DNA of 9,839 bases from Candidatus Methanophagales archaeon (GTDB lineage Archaea > Halobacteriota > Syntropharchaeia > Alkanophagales > Methanospirareceae): the NCBI GenBank assembly GCA_030617585.1, contig JAUWVD010000032.1, positions 1 to 9,839 on the forward strand, read 5' to 3'. Shown here piece after piece: positions 1 through 6,931 of this stretch. The translations under genes were made by a program, and so were the position numbers. Numbering within the stretch: the stretch's first letter is position 1; the number at the start of each line of letters is the position of its first letter. The notes under the pieces were generated by a model, which saw nothing but the letters and a program-made list of their open reading frames with translations, did no database searches and was not told the origin of the DNA.

Positions 1-1
1 A

Positions 2-307
2 AGTATGGAAGTGGCACAATAGAGAGAGGTAAATCCTAAAGCATAGGCTGCACTTCTTCTCATCGGGATAGGCATTTAATAACGTTCTTCCTATCAGCCG
101 TTTTCTATTGCTTCCTTTAATTGGTCTAATAACAACAAAACCTAAGTACGACTTACGCGGGTATTCAATATCATTATTTTATAGCGATTCTTCAAATTTA
201 GTTGTAGAGAAATCTTTTACGAAAAAATGAATGCGTTCTGTAAATCTTTTTTCCTCATCAAAGGAACGAGAATAAAACTTTTGATAATCAACAAGATTTA
301 TTTTTAT
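2..307 (-). pseudogene. Decayed gene remnant, conserved hypothetical protein
   Basis: Reading the minus strand leftward from 307 gives protein-like sequence in one frame, broken by a TAA at 181-179. Before the stop it contains a segment ending ERIHFFVKDF; after it comes a segment with SYLGFVVIRPI and then LIGRTLLNAYPDE. The YLGFVVIRP...IGRT pairing resembles a motif I recall from a conserved hypothetical family of bacteria and archaea, which I cannot name. The frame has no start codon: a TGA lies directly upstream at 310-308. Beyond about residue 90 the reading becomes unconvincing, and another frame looks equally plausible, which suggests a second frameshift. The remnant may continue past the left edge. 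It lies head-to-head with the broken VWA gene, so this corner looks like decaying accessory DNA. The coding character is seen directly; the family resemblance is from memory and weak. Confidence 0.45.
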
Positions 308-347
308 TCATAAGTACATTACTAATTATTAATGCTGTTTGAGATAC

Positions 348-1729
348 ATGGAGATAAAAAGGTTGGAAATGCAAAGCGACCTAGAAATTTTTTATGCTCT
401 CTTTCTCGAACCGGAATTAACGAAGGACCTTATAACAATACTTGAAGATTACAGAATCAATTCACGGCTAAAGGCGGAATATCCCGTTCTTGGCGTACAA
501 ATATCGGAAATGAACGTTCATACAGTTTCTCAAAGACCTTCTCTTGACGAATTAGCTAATGATAAACAGAGAGCGGTAGAGCTTATAGCACAACGGTTAA
601 GTGCCGGAACGACAAAAGAGCAAGTCCCGGGAAATTTATTACAAACACTTGAGCAAGCTTTATCAATATGCCAACCCTTATCTTCGTCACATGCGGATAT
701 ACACGAAACTGCAAGGGTGGCGGCGGAATTATATTTCTTGATAGATGACCAGTTTCAAGGACCCTATAAGCAAATGGATCCTTTTTCCGCTCCTTTAGAT
801 CAATCACAAGTGAATAAAAACATAGGCAATTTCGGTAGAACAGCGCGAAAAATTAGTGAGAATATAGATAGCGAAACCGACAAAAGGCCACCGGGCGATG
901 CTAAAAAGCAAATGACTTTAGCGTGCCATCTGAAGATGCAACAAGAGAACTGTTAAGAGCGTTGTACAAAGAGAAAGGAATCAAACCCAAGGCGGTTGAG
1001 TCACGAATTGATGCGCTTGAGCCGAACAAAGTGCAGGATTACTTAAGCGAGCTCGAAACAATAATTACGGCTGAAAACGGACTTCAAAGCGAACGAGGTA
1101 CATATCTATATCCGGAATGGGGTATTGATATTAAGGATTATAGGTTAAATTGGTCGCGGATAAGAGAACAAATGTTAGAGGGCGGGTCAGACGAAATCTA
1201 TCAGGATACAATCCGGAAGTATGCGGGACAGATAAAGATAATCAGGCGAGAATTCCAGGTGCTCAGACCAGAAGGTTTAGTAAAATTACGGGGGCAATTT
1301 GATGGTGATGATATTGATCTGGATGCAACGGTTCAATATTTTATCAAAGATTTTGAGGACTCTTATGACCTGCGAGTGCAGTGCAAAATATCTACAATGA
1401 CGAATAAACAGTCTACCAGAATTGCACCTGCTATCAGACATGCCACAACGAAATTAAGAAGAAGAGAAGAGAGGACAAGGATGCTTATTCTGTTGAGTGA
1501 TGGTAAGCCGTTAGACCGTGATTATTATGGTAATTACGCGATTGAAGACACGAGAATGGCATTGAAGGAGGCGCAATGATATGGTGTCAAGTCGTTTTGT
1601 ATTACTGTTGATCGTGAGGCAGCGGCGTATTTGCCGCGAATGTATGCCGATAGCAGATGGGTTGTGATAGATGATGTCCTGAAACTGCCGGCTAAAATAA
1701 CGAGGATATATAAGCGGTTTACGACGTGA
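348..1729 (+). pseudogene. NorD/CbbO-like VWA-domain protein, inactivated
   Basis: NorD/CbbO proteins carry a C-terminal von Willebrand A domain and work with a MoxR-type AAA+ ATPase (NorQ/CbbQ) to activate metalloenzymes. The family landmarks are visible in order: YPEWGIDIKDYR, then LRGQFDGDDIDLDA, then RIAPAIRHAT, then LILLSDGKP with IEDTRMALKEA, then FCITVDREA and a VIDDV...LP tail. The gene carries three lesions. First, the frame shifts in a run of five A at 903-907; one added A would join the upstream frame (ending 956) to the downstream frame. Second, DLDATVQY passes directly into FIKDFEDSYD near 1340, so the segment that should carry the DxSxS metal site is missing. Third, an in-frame TGA at 1577-1579 separates EAQ from YGVKSFCITVD; the reading then runs on to a stop at 1727-1729. 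A TTG at 339 and an ATG at 369 are alternative starts. No AAA+ partner is in the window. Confidence 0.8.
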
Positions 1730-1814
1730 GAAGTGGTTAGGGTTTAGGCACTGTCGAATTTTCCAGCGGAATCACTATCCTCGGCGATCTCCGCGTTGAT
1801 AAATAGCAGACCAA

Positions 1815-3722
1815 TCAAATATCCAGATTCGTCACATCCTTTGCATGTGCCTGTATAAAATTTCTTCTCGGCTCCACCTCCTCGCCCATCAGCACGGTGA
1901 ATAGCCAATCTACTTCGGCAGCATCCTCTAACGTCACTAGCTTTATGCCCCTTGTAGCCGGATTCATGGTAGTCTCCCATAACTGCTCAGGGTTCATCTC
2001 TCCTAAACCTTTATAATGCTGTATCTTCACACCTGCATCCCCTTCCTTCACCTTTAACTCATCCAGAATCTTTACGTATTCGCCATCTGAAAACGCATAC
2101 CTTATCTCTTTACCCTTCTTCACCATATATAACGGCGGTAACGCTACGTATATGTGGTTCGCGCTTACTAACTCCTGCATGTAGCGATAGAAGAAAGTAA
2201 GCAGCAGAGTCCTTATATGCGCTCCGTCAACGTCTGCATCGCTCATTATGATTATCTTATGATAGCGTGCTTTTTGCATATTAAAATCATCGCCTATGCC
2301 CGCACCCAGTGCAGTAATAAGCGTACGGATCTCATTGCTCTTTAATATCTTGTCCAGCCTCGCCTTCTCCACGTTCAGGATCTTACCGCGTATAGGGAGA
2401 ATAGCCTGAAAGTTTTTGTCACGTGCCTGTTTAGCCGATCCGCCGGCGGAATCGCCCTCTACAATGTATATCTCTTTCTTCGCGGGATCCCGCTCAGAGC
2501 AATCGGCGAGCTTACCAGGTAGCGAATCAGCAAAAGAGTCCTTCTTCCGCACTATTTCACGTGCATGACGTGCCGCTTCTCGTGCCCTTGACGCCTCTAA
2601 TGCTTTCCGTATTATCACATTACCCTCATTCGGATTCTCATCCAGGAAATCCCATAAGTGTTCCCGCACAAATGATTCCACCACCCCTTTTACTTCGCTA
2701 TTACCGAGTTTTGTCTTTGTCTGCCCCTCGAATTGCGGTTCTCGTAGCTTCAGACTTATTATCGCTGCAAGTCCTTCCCGCACGTCATCGCCATCCAGAT
2801 TGACTTTTTTGAGCATGTTAATCGACTTGCCGTATTCGTTAAGCACTCTTGTCAAAGCCGCTTTGAATCCACTCAGGTGCTTGCCACCCTCCACAGTCTT
2901 CACATTATTCACAAACGAGAAGATGTTCTCCGCATAGCTGTCGTTATACTGCAACCCGATTGCAACTTTAACATCATCCTTCTCGCCTTCAAAGGTTATG
3001 GGACGGTGCAGCACTTTCTTATTCCGGTTTATATATTCTAAAAACGATGTAATACCGCCCTCATATTTAAAAGCTCGCTCTTCACCGCTCCGTTCATCCT
3101 TCAATGATAGCGAAAGCCCGCGATTCAAAAAAGCCAGCTCTCGCAGTCGAGTTGCTAAGATGTGAGCGTCAAATTCATAGACACCGAAAATATTGCTATC
3201 CGGCTTAAATCTTACCCGTGTCCCGCACTCGCCGTTATTCTCGCCCGTGTAGCTCAATTCTTTTACTTCGCATACCGGCTTCCCGCGCTCGTATCTTTGG
3301 AAATACCTCTTCCCGTCTCGCTGTACTTCCACTTCCTGCCATTCGGAGAGTGCATTAACAACCGAAATCCCCACGCCGTGCAGCCCGCCAGCCACTTTAT
3401 ATACTTTATTATCAAATTTACCGCCCGCATGCAACTTTGTCATCACTACTTCCAGCGCAGAAAGGTTATATTCACTGTGCATGTCTACGGGAATACCACG
3501 TCCATTGTCTGTTACCGTCACGGAGTTATCAGGATGGATTAGCACCACAATAGAAGTGCAAAAACCCATTAACGCTTCGTCTACGCTGTTATCTATCACT
3601 TCGTTTACTAAATGATGAAGACCTCTGGTACCGGTGTCACCGATATACATAGCAGGTCGTTTTCGCACCGCTGCTAAGTCTTTTAGCACCTGTATGTCTT
3701 TAGCACTGTAGCTTTCTTCCAT
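1815..3722 (-). CDS. gyrB: DNA gyrase subunit B
   Basis: This is the ATPase/Toprim subunit of DNA gyrase, which with GyrA introduces negative supercoils; 635 residues is a normal full length. The GHKL ATPase domain has EVIDNSVDEA (41-50), TDNGRGIPVD (71-80) and GLHGVG (113-118). The transducer domain carries the ATP-contacting QTKTKLGN loop (334-341). The Toprim domain has EGDSAGG (422-428) and DADVD (495-499), the Mg-binding acidic residues. The C-terminus has HYKGLGEMNPEQLW (569-582) and ends in NLDI, typical of complete GyrB proteins. The ATG at 3722-3720 places MEESYSAKDI ahead of the conserved VRKRPAMYIG. No Shine-Dalgarno sequence precedes it, and a TATA-like box about 27 bases upstream suggests a leaderless or nearly leaderless message. 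Many gyrase-bearing archaea have gyrA next to gyrB, but here the 3' side converges on a pseudogene, so gyrA must be elsewhere. Topoisomerase VI subunit B is excluded by the bacterial-type Toprim arrangement. Confidence 0.97.
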   Translation of the reverse strand: MEESYSAKDIQVLKDLAAVRKRPAMYIGDTGTRGLHHLVNEVIDNSVDEALMGFCTSIVVLIHPDNSVTVTDNGRGIPVDMHSEYNLSALEVVMTKLHAGGKFDNKVYKVAGGLHGVGISVVNALSEWQEVEVQRDGKRYFQRYERGKPVCEVKELSYTGENNGECGTRVRFKPDSNIFGVYEFDAHILATRLRELAFLNRGLSLSLKDERSGEERAFKYEGGITSFLEYINRNKKVLHRPITFEGEKDDVKVAIGLQYNDSYAENIFSFVNNVKTVEGGKHLSGFKAALTRVLNEYGKSINMLKKVNLDGDDVREGLAAIISLKLREPQFEGQTKTKLGNSEVKGVVESFVREHLWDFLDENPNEGNVIIRKALEASRAREAARHAREIVRKKDSFADSLPGKLADCSERDPAKKEIYIVEGDSAGGSAKQARDKNFQAILPIRGKILNVEKARLDKILKSNEIRTLITALGAGIGDDFNMQKARYHKIIIMSDADVDGAHIRTLLLTFFYRYMQELVSANHIYVALPPLYMVKKGKEIRYAFSDGEYVKILDELKVKEGDAGVKIQHYKGLGEMNPEQLWETTMNPATRGIKLVTLEDAAEVDWLFTVLMGEEVEPRRNFIQAHAKDVTNLDI

Positions 3723-3748
3723 TATACTTATAATAAGATATGCGATAC

Positions 3749-3756
3749 ATTTAAAT
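3749..3756. promoter_or_regulatory. Palindromic TATA element shared by gyrB and tRNA-Leu
   Basis: ATTTAAAT is a perfect palindrome and the best TATA-like box in the short divergent spacer. It lies 27 bases from the gyrB ATG on the minus strand and 30 bases from the tRNA 5' end on the plus strand. Both distances fit the archaeal TATA-to-start spacing of about 25-30. A short symmetrical sequence, CTTATAATAAG (3727-3737), lies between this box and the gyrB start, near the expected initiation site. Shared use in both directions is inferred. Confidence 0.55.
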
Positions 3757-3785
3757 AAAACTTTATACTCTAAGGGAAATGTATT

Positions 3786-3868
3786 GCGGGGGTTGCCGAG
3801 TGGACAAAGGCGTGAGGTTCAGGGCCTCATCCTGCAGGGGTTCGGGAGTTCGAATCTCCCCCTCCGCA
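3786..3868 (+). tRNA. tRNA-Leu (anticodon CAG)
   Basis: The full cloverleaf can be drawn. The acceptor stem is GCGGGGG (3786-3792) with CCTCCGC (3861-3867), including one G-U pair, followed by discriminator A at 3868. The D stem is GCC/GGC. The anticodon stem TGAGG/CCTCA encloses loop TTCAGGG, giving anticodon CAG (3820-3822), which reads CUG leucine codons. The 14-base variable region (3830-3843) with a CCT/AGG stem makes it a type II tRNA, as expected for Leu. The T arm is GGGAG-TTCGAAT-CTCCC. The 3' CCA is not encoded (TAA follows), as is usual in archaea. No intron is present. A run of only four T (3879-3882) follows and may end transcription. Confidence 0.97.
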
Positions 3869-4190
3869 TAATTCACGATTTTGCGTTTAATCCCAGCCGA
3901 TAACCTTTAATAATCCGCATGTCTCCGTATCTAATCGCTTACCTGGGCATTTCTCAGAAGAATACTTGTCAGGTACTCTTCCGCATCTTCTAAACGGTCA
4001 AAAATACTTCGGCGAAAAAACAAGAATTTTATCCTGGCGATCAAATACAACATTCAATTTCTAATTCGTAATTGATTGAAGAAAAAAGCAAAAAAGTCGG
4101 GTGAACTTAGGAAATTGAGACCATACTTTATCACAACCAAACAAACACATTTAATGTACTACACACCCAAGATATATAATTATACAAGAT
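3869..4190. other. Gene-poor spacer between tRNA-Leu and SWIM gene
   Basis: This 322-base stretch holds no convincing full-length gene. It contains the possible small minus-strand ORF listed separately. At its right end lie AT-rich sequences (TTTAAT near 4150 and GATATATAATTATA from 4171) that may supply the promoter of the SWIM gene at 4191. No Shine-Dalgarno sequence precedes that start. A plus-strand frame from 4076 runs into the SWIM gene but has no family resemblance and looks spurious. Confidence 0.5.
3931..4053 (-). CDS. Possible 40-residue small protein or gene remnant
   Basis: An ATG at 4053-4051 opens 40 codons ending at TAG (3933-3931). The product would have a hydrophobic, basic start (MLYLIARIKFLFFRR) followed by an amphipathic helix with DRLEDAEEYLTSILLRNAQ. 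There is no Shine-Dalgarno sequence and no clear TATA box. Just past the stop, another minus-strand frame (TAC GGA GAC ATG..., about 3928-3880) reads YGDMRIIKGYRLGLNAK, which also looks protein-like. The two together may be a larger gene broken by a frameshift near 3935. I recognise neither part. It could equally be chance in AT-rich DNA. Confidence 0.25.
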   Translation of the reverse strand: MLYLIARIKFLFFRRSIFDRLEDAEEYLTSILLRNAQVSD

Positions 4191-5096
4191 ATGGGCTGGG
4201 ACAGCTATTGGGGATATTACAAACCCGCGAAACCGAAAGAAGTAAAAGAAGGCATAAAGGCAAAGAGCAAACGAGGCGCAATTGGTGAGACCTGGTGGTC
4301 AAAACGATGGATTGCCGTGCTCGAATCATTCAATATGGGTGCAAGGCTAACCCGGGGCCGCTCTTATGCACGTAAGGGCCAGGTAGTCTCAATTGACGTC
4401 CAGAAAGGCATAGTTACCGCTAATGTTCAAGGCACGCGATCAAAACCTTACAGCGTTAGAATACAATTGAATCCGATTTCTGAACATGATTGGGAGAAAG
4501 TAACAGAAGCAATGGCATCAAAAGCGATATTTGCAGCTAATTTGCTCTCTGGCGAGATGCCACACGATATAGAGAGTGCATTTAGCGAAGCGGGGCTCTC
4601 TCTTTTTCCGAGCTCAAAGAACGAGCTTGCAACTAAATGCTCGTGTCCCGATTGGGCAAATCCATGTAAACATATCGCAGCGGTTTATTACCTTCTTGCA
4701 GAGCGGTTCGATGAAGATCCGTTTCTCATTTTTAAACTCCGTGGTCGAACGAAGTCGGAGATTATAGATGCACTTCGCGATAAACGTGCTTCAAGTGCGG
4801 AAAGCGAAGCGAAAACCTCTGCTTCCGATACTGGCGAGAGTGTCATACCCCTTGCGGAATGCCTGGACTCTTTCTGGCATGCGGGCGATACGTTAGATTC
4901 CTTTTCCGTCAACCCCCATCGGCCTGAAGTAGAGAATGCAATTCTCAAAAGGTTGGGTGATGCCCCGTTCGCAATTGGTAAAACTAATCTCACATCATTG
5001 TTGGCAAAGGCATACGAAGTTGCAAGTGGCGCAGCATTGCAAAAGGCAGTCGGTGAATCGGAAGAAGATGCAGAAACCAAGAACGCAACTAAATAA
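4191..5096 (+). CDS. SWIM zinc-finger domain protein
   Basis: The 301-residue protein contains a SWIM-type zinc finger of form CxCx6CxH at C150, C152, C159 and H161 (CSCPDWANPCKH), followed by the usual helix AAVYYLLAERFDEDPF. SWIM fingers bind zinc and are proposed to mediate DNA or protein contacts. The N-terminal half, with GETWWSKRWIAVLES (32-46) and RGRSYARKGQVVSIDV (56-70), matches the layout of bacterial and archaeal SWIM proteins usually encoded beside an SNF2-family helicase. The C-terminal 100 residues are variable, with an acidic, low-complexity tail after about 285. The ATG at 4191 gives the family-like start MGWDSYWGYYKP; no Shine-Dalgarno sequence precedes it. No helicase gene is in the window. 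Six bases separate its stop from the permease gene, so the two are probably co-transcribed. Domain assignment is firm; the cellular role is unknown. Confidence 0.88.
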   Translation: MGWDSYWGYYKPAKPKEVKEGIKAKSKRGAIGETWWSKRWIAVLESFNMGARLTRGRSYARKGQVVSIDVQKGIVTANVQGTRSKPYSVRIQLNPISEHDWEKVTEAMASKAIFAANLLSGEMPHDIESAFSEAGLSLFPSSKNELATKCSCPDWANPCKHIAAVYYLLAERFDEDPFLIFKLRGRTKSEIIDALRDKRASSAESEAKTSASDTGESVIPLAECLDSFWHAGDTLDSFSVNPHRPEVENAILKRLGDAPFAIGKTNLTSLLAKAYEVASGAALQKAVGESEEDAETKNATK

Positions 5097-5102
5097 AAAG
5101 AC

Positions 5103-5933
5103 ATGGAACTACTAACAGTAATATTAATTCTGCTATTGACCGGAATCGGAGTGGGATTCGCAGAAGGGCTACTCGGTGTTGGTGGATGCTTCATCATGGT
5201 TCCTGTGACTTTCTTTCTATTCACAGATATGGGTTATTCACCAGATGTAGCATTAATGCTCGCTTTTGGCTCTAATCTTCTTGTCGTGTTCCCAACGGCA
5301 ATTAGCGGGGCATGGGCACACACGAAAAAAGGAGCTGTATGCTGGAAAGCCGGGATTGTGTTAGGCATATGTGGCGCAGTGGGAGCACTTATCGGCTCTA
5401 CAATCTCTTCGCAACTGCTCAACGAAGCGATATTGACGCCAGTATTTGGGATCGTAATAGGTCTTGGTGCGGTGGGTATGTTAATAAGGAAGCCACAAAA
5501 GATAGAAGAAGACCCAAAAGATAAGCCCTTGCTCTTGGCTGCCTGTGGTCTTCCTATCGGAATTATCTGTGGTATGATAGGTATTGGTGGCGGGATTATT
5601 ACGGTTCCTGTGCTCGCAATGGGTTTGAAATACAAAATGCATCGCGCAGTTGGAACTTCACTTTCAATGATGATATTCACAAGCTTTGCGGCTTCCATAG
5701 GTTATATGCTAAATGGTTTTTCCGTTCCCGATCTCCCGCCTTTTTCCATCGGGTATGTCAATCTGCTTGCATGGGCTTGTCTTGCTATCTCTAGCATTCC
5801 TGTTGCCATAATAGGTGCGAGAATAGCACATAGGCTACCGGGAAAACAACTACGATACCTCTTCATCGCTGTGATGTTTTATGTAGCATTAAAAGTAATT
5901 GGTGTATTCGATTGGTTGGGATTGGCGATATAA
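5103..5933 (+). CDS. TauE/SafE (TSUP) family permease
   Basis: This 276-residue membrane protein has the internal two-fold repeat of the TSUP family. The glycine-rich motif occurs at 17-36 (GVGFAEGLLGVGG...VP) and again at 153-170 (GIICGMIGIGGG...VP), each opening a bundle of hydrophobic helices. About eight membrane segments can be drawn, with a charged loop at 129-142 (RKPQKIEEDPKDKP) between the halves. Relatives export sulfite, sulfoacetate or other sulfur or organic anions, or take up sulfur compounds; the substrate here cannot be told from sequence. The length is normal and nothing looks broken. The ATG at 5103 lies six bases after the SWIM stop, with only a weak A-rich stretch before it, so translation may depend on the upstream gene. 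The gene ends just before a symmetrical terminator-like repeat. Confidence 0.9.
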   Translation: MELLTVILILLLTGIGVGFAEGLLGVGGCFIMVPVTFFLFTDMGYSPDVALMLAFGSNLLVVFPTAISGAWAHTKKGAVCWKAGIVLGICGAVGALIGSTISSQLLNEAILTPVFGIVIGLGAVGMLIRKPQKIEEDPKDKPLLLAACGLPIGIICGMIGIGGGIITVPVLAMGLKYKMHRAVGTSLSMMIFTSFAASIGYMLNGFSVPDLPPFSIGYVNLLAWACLAISSIPVAIIGARIAHRLPGKQLRYLFIAVMFYVALKVIGVFDWLGLAI

Positions 5934-5941
5934 ACAGGGTA

Positions 5942-5973
5942 TCAGCTAAAAAATCCACCGATTTTTGTGCTGA
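5942..5973. terminator. Two-sided terminator between permease and aroE
   Basis: Stem AAAAATC (5949-5955) pairs with GATTTTT (5960-5966) around loop CACC. Outer arms TCAGC (5942-5946) and GCTGA (5969-5973) extend it after a two-base mismatch. Each strand presents a T-rich 3' arm, T5 on plus and T6 on minus, so it could end transcription from both convergent genes. Confidence 0.6.
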
Positions 5974-5975
5974 CA

Positions 5976-5996
5976 ATGCAAAATGCAAAATGCAAA
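5976..5996. repeat. Three tandem copies of ATGCAAA
   Basis: Three perfect 7-base copies run head to tail and stop two bases before the aroE stop codon. Read on the minus strand they give TTTGCAT three times in the aroE 3' trailer. Function unknown; replication slippage is a sufficient explanation. Confidence 0.8.
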
Positions 5997-5998
5997 AG

Positions 5999-6817
5999 TC
6001 AACGAATCAAAGCAGCCGTAACCGCATTTTCCATCACTTCTACCGGTGGATCCTCTTTCGTCCATAATTTGAACGATGCCGCTCCTTGATATACTAACAT
6101 CTTCACACCATCCACTATCTTCTTTACGCCCGCACGCTTCGCTTCCTTCAACAACTTCGTCTCTATTGGATTATACACTATGTCGAACACTACAAGGTCC
6201 GGATGCATTAGATCTGCGGTTATCAAAGTGGCATCTTCTTTTGGATGCATACCCACAGAAGTTGCATTTATCAAAATATCAGAATCCCTAATCTGATTTT
6301 TAAGCTCTGCACCCAGGCTAATAGAATTCGCATTACGGAGATTAGAAGCCAATTGCGCGGATCTGCCTTCTGTTCTGTTCGCCAATGTCACCATCGCACC
6401 ACTTGCATCGAGATAAAATGAGATAGCCCTTGCTGCTCCACCTGCACCAAGAATCAACACGTTCTTACCTCTTATTTCGCCCACTGTCTCTTCTAATACC
6501 ATAAGCGCGCCTATCCCATCAGTGTTGTAGCCAGTAGGAGTACTGCTAAAGTCAATGGTATTGAGAGCGCCTATTTTCTTCGCTACTTCTTCTGTTGCCA
6601 CAAAGGAAAGCGCTTTTTCCTTCAGCGGTATAGTAACGTTAAGACCAGAGATGCCGAGACTTTTCGCGCCTCTTATTGCATCGCCAAGTTCTTCTAGGGG
6701 AACACGGAATGCGAGATAGACTGCATCCAGTCCGAGTTTCTTAAATGCTGCATTATGCATAACCGGGGAGAGGCTGTGTCCGACCGGGTCACCGATAATA
6801 CCGTATATCTTTTTCAT
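5999..6817 (-). CDS. aroE: Shikimate dehydrogenase (NADP)
   Basis: It catalyses reduction of 3-dehydroshikimate to shikimate, step four of the aromatic amino acid pathway, in the cytoplasm. The 272-residue length is typical. The shikimate-binding domain has GDPVGHSLSP (9-18; S15 and S17 contact substrate), NVTIPLK (60-66) with catalytic K66, and YNTDG (97-101) with catalytic D100. The Rossmann domain has GAGGAAR (124-130) and NRT (147-149), which suits NADPH. YQGA with Q244 closes the substrate site. All catalytic residues are present. The ATG at 6817 puts MKKIYGIIGDP at the usual N-terminus; no Shine-Dalgarno sequence precedes it, but a TATA-like box lies 20-28 bases upstream. No other aro gene is in the window. 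It is divergent from the ArsA-like gene and convergent with the permease gene. Confidence 0.97.
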   Translation of the reverse strand: MKKIYGIIGDPVGHSLSPVMHNAAFKKLGLDAVYLAFRVPLEELGDAIRGAKSLGISGLNVTIPLKEKALSFVATEEVAKKIGALNTIDFSSTPTGYNTDGIGALMVLEETVGEIRGKNVLILGAGGAARAISFYLDASGAMVTLANRTEGRSAQLASNLRNANSISLGAELKNQIRDSDILINATSVGMHPKEDATLITADLMHPDLVVFDIVYNPIETKLLKEAKRAGVKKIVDGVKMLVYQGAASFKLWTKEDPPVEVMENAVTAALIR

Positions 6818-6826
6818 TCTATATAT

Positions 6827-6883
6827 ATGTAATTAATTTATATTTCCGAAACGTATATTTTTGAATTAAGTAATGTAATTAAT
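6827..6883. repeat. 11-base direct repeat in the aroE/arsA spacer
   Basis: ATGTAATTAAT occurs at 6827-6837 and again at 6873-6883, 46 bases apart. The first copy touches the aroE TATA region. Repeated sites in a divergent promoter region can be regulator-binding sites, but the spacer is AT-rich, so chance is possible. Confidence 0.5.
6837..6845 (-). promoter_or_regulatory. Probable TATA box of aroE
   Basis: On the minus strand this reads AAATATAAA, 20-28 bases before the aroE ATG. With no Shine-Dalgarno sequence, this spacing fits a leaderless archaeal transcript. A second AT stretch (TATATATAG) abuts the ATG but is too close to act as the TATA box. Confidence 0.45.
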
Positions 6884-6917
6884 CAATAACTTAGGCATAC
6901 TATAACATTTAATAAAT

Positions 6918-6922
6918 AGGAG
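6918..6922 (+). promoter_or_regulatory. Shine-Dalgarno sequence of the arsA-like gene
   Basis: AGGAG ends nine bases before the ATG at 6932 and fixes that start. It is the only clear Shine-Dalgarno site serving a gene in the window, which implies a leadered message. GTATATTTT near 6853 is a candidate TATA box that would give a 5' leader of roughly 50 bases. Confidence 0.65.
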
Positions 6923-6931
6923 AAGCGGAAA

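Noticed and set aside
1577..1579. TGA as selenocysteine in the VWA gene
   Set aside because: The expected residue is Arg or Lys, no SECIS-like structure is apparent, and two other lesions in the gene point to decay.
1744..1980. Minus-strand 78-codon frame over the gyrB 3' end
   Set aside because: It lies mostly inside gyrB in another frame, and gyrB is unambiguous there; the short tail beyond gyrB shows no family resemblance.
4076..4288. Plus-strand 70-codon frame running into the SWIM gene
   Set aside because: It starts with TTG, is highly basic without any recognisable motif, and overlaps the well-supported SWIM start in another frame.
4688..5224. Long minus-strand frame of 178 codons opposite the SWIM and permease genes
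   Set aside because: Serine- and proline-rich composition typical of an antisense shadow; both plus-strand genes are well supported.
5976..5996. CRISPR-like or satellite array
   Set aside because: Only three 7-base copies with no spacers; too short for either.
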